NCBI GenBank assembly: GCA_030685235.1
Contig: MU839144.1
Coordinates: forward strand, 186,001 to 250,000
Reading direction: 5' to 3'
Length of the DNA: 64,000 nucleotides
Source: Copromyces sp. CBS 386.78
Taxonomy: Eukaryota > Ascomycota > Sordariomycetes > Sordariales > Sordariaceae
Shown here: piece after piece, positions 62,534 through 64,000 of the stretch
Layout of the letters: each line of letters starts with the position of its first letter
How positions within the stretch are numbered: position 1 is the stretch's first letter
Notes under the pieces: generated by a model
Told to the model about the DNA's origin: nothing
The model's input: the letters and a program-made list of their open reading frames with translations, nothing else
The model's database searches: none
Made by a program: the position numbers and the translations under genes

Positions 62534-63579
62534 GGAGCCTCTCGTGGTTCAACACTGAGGCCTGCCGTACCTATGTGCCGTCGATGCCTATGCCGTCTGG
62601 TGGATGGGACCCTCCGTTCGAATCGTCGACAAGAGTCTTGTTAGACAACAAAGGAAAGAGGAGTTGCTGAAGTCGCTAATGTTGACAGCCGGGTGGGTTG
62701 ACGTTGACGTGCATCTGGGTGATGTGAACATGGGCGGCGATGGTCGAGACCCGACATTTGGGGCCCGCAAGCGCGCAAGGAGGCCGACCCGAAGACGGAC
62801 TATTGGTAGCAAGGGGCCCAGAACGGGGATAATATAAAATTGGCCGGCACTAGACCCAAGCACCTAGTGGTGATAAGACTCGGGGCAAAGACCTGAAAAC
62901 GGTCATGAGGATCAGAGCTCAAGAAACTCCAACAGGGAAAGGTGCTGATGTCGTTCTATTAGTTGGGTGTGGGCGTCAGCTGCATCGGAGGCGCATCGAG
63001 TCCGGTTCAAAGTCTGTTGGCAGCTCCATATTCATTCCCCTTGGTGTCACCACATAGACCCCAACCCGCGCAGGATGTCAATTTCCCAAATTGAATCGCA
63101 ACGGAACTTGGAGCACGATAGGGCGCCCAAAAGAGGAGTCTCGGCCGTCGTGACCCGACAGTTGCTGTCTTCTTTTTGCTCGTGGCCGCATGCAATGTCA
63201 CACCCCCTCACGACACCGACAAGAAAAGTCCGGGGTAAATCGACCGGATTTGGCTAACCGGTGAACAGGAACAGGACGAAAACTGGCACCGGAGCCGATC
63301 CTCTGTGACCTTGGAACATGAAGTCATTCTCCTGGCGGCCAAAGCTACGACAGCGTTAGCCCAGAGCTGCGGACTCGATCCGTTTGGGTCATGTTGAAAC
63401 GCTGTTGCCAGACTCCTGGGCTTCTGTGTTTACTGTCCAATGGTGGTGTGAAGTGCCAATGGTGATGGATTTCGGAAAGGTGTGAGGTCCTGAAAGTCGG
63501 TTGCTATTGCGATTGGCTGGGGGAGGTGAGCTTTGGATTGCTTTGATATTGCAACTTCCGTCGCTCTGTCCTCGTCATA
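62534..63579. other. Upstream region of the SAT4-like gene
   Basis: Presumed promoter DNA next to 62,534. No other gene or repeat was recognised up to the MITE at 63,580. Confidence 0.5.
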
Positions 63580-63849
63580 CCGCTTTTACTCATCCGTAAG
63601 AGATTTACCTAGCTCAACCTCCTAACCTTCATACAGTTTAGCCGGACCGGCAAGCCGACTTTTGAACCCTGACAGCCCCGCCAGCCGACTGCAAATGACC
63701 TATGCCAGCCGTGTGCCCCGTGCCATACCACGTTTACTGTATCCACACGGGTTACAGTGGGATTGCATAAGGGAGCTAACCATACTACAAGAAGGTTAGG
63801 CTCTGGAAATATTGTGGGGAGTAAATCTCTTACGGATGAGTAAAAGCGG
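63580..63849. mobile_element. MITE, TA-flanked (270 bp)
   Basis: Perfect inverted ends of about 29 bp (CCGCTTTTACTCATCCGTAA... and its complement) with TA on both sides (63,578-63,579 and 63,850-63,851). The next base pair outward (A/T) also pairs. This fits a Tc1/mariner/pogo-derived MITE. No coding sequence is inside. The ends resemble those of the intronic element at 21,730. Confidence 0.85.
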
Positions 63850-64000
63850 TATTATACCCATCCCATTCAGCCCCGTCCTTTTAAATTCCGGATCTTCTCC
63901 GATCAAGTGACACATAGGCTCGGGATTTTCGCTCTGCTCCAGGCTCCACGGAGCATGTTCCTGTGTCAGATTAGAGGGTGGATATCTGGGTTTCTGGCTA
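63850..64000. other. Terminal unique sequence
   Basis: About 150 bp with nothing recognisable. Confidence 0.4.

Noticed and set aside
1..64000. CRISPR arrays, bacterial operons, ribosomal RNA genes
   Set aside because: None is seen. The sequence is eukaryotic with spliceosomal introns, and the direct repeats present are LTRs, tandem repeats or MITEs.

Overview
The window looks like chromosomal DNA of a filamentous ascomycete, most likely Neurospora or a close member of the Sordariales. The reasons are short GT-AG introns with CTGAC/CTAAC-type branch sites, gene families typical of Pezizomycotina, TACCTACC-rich intergenic DNA, and two long AT-rich blocks in which transposons carry dense C-to-T and G-to-A changes. 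That damage is the mark of repeat-induced point mutation (RIP). The genus is an inference.

Layout. (1) 1-17.5 kb is RIP-destroyed transposon DNA. A complete 7,460-bp Ty3/Gypsy-type element (327-7786, minus strand; identical 196-bp LTR lengths, 5-bp target duplication TAAAT) sits inside the gag gene of a second Gypsy-type element (plus strand, 1-326 plus 7787 to about 14.5 kb). The inner element was itself hit by a 308-bp insertion of normal base composition with a GTAAG duplication. Another RIP-degenerated open frame of unknown type follows (about 14.99-17.25 kb). (2) 17.5-34.66 kb is unique, gene-bearing DNA: a cytochrome P450 (+), a CmcJ/AsaB-like oxidoreductase (-) meeting it tail to tail, a dead tannase/feruloyl esterase gene (-), a double zinc-finger plus DUF3237 protein (-), an intron-bearing tRNA-like gene, and about 4 kb with no recognisable gene. 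(3) 34,666-40,783 is a full-length RIP-mutated Ty1/Copia element (288-bp LTRs, GCAGC duplication). (4) 40.8-64 kb is unique DNA: a DHA1-type MFS exporter (+), a MATE-type exporter (-), a small secreted DUF4360 protein (-), a formate/nitrite transporter (-) and a SAT4/PTH11-like seven-helix membrane protein (-) that carries an apparent one-base frameshift.

Scattered through the unique DNA are short inverted-repeat elements (MITEs): a Harbinger-like pair with 3-bp duplications at 54,990 and 56,143, which differ by an internal inversion; two members of a TA-flanked family at 21,730 (inside an intron) and 63,580; a 353-bp element at 40,849; and a possible one at 18,298.

The genes do not form one obvious pathway. 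The P450, the CmcJ-like enzyme and the decayed esterase next to them could be the remains of a small secondary-metabolism or aromatic-degradation locus, but no polyketide synthase, NRPS or terpene synthase is present. The later genes are mostly membrane transport or sensing functions. Gene models were built by eye from reading frames and splice sites, and family names rest on recognised motifs, not on database searches.
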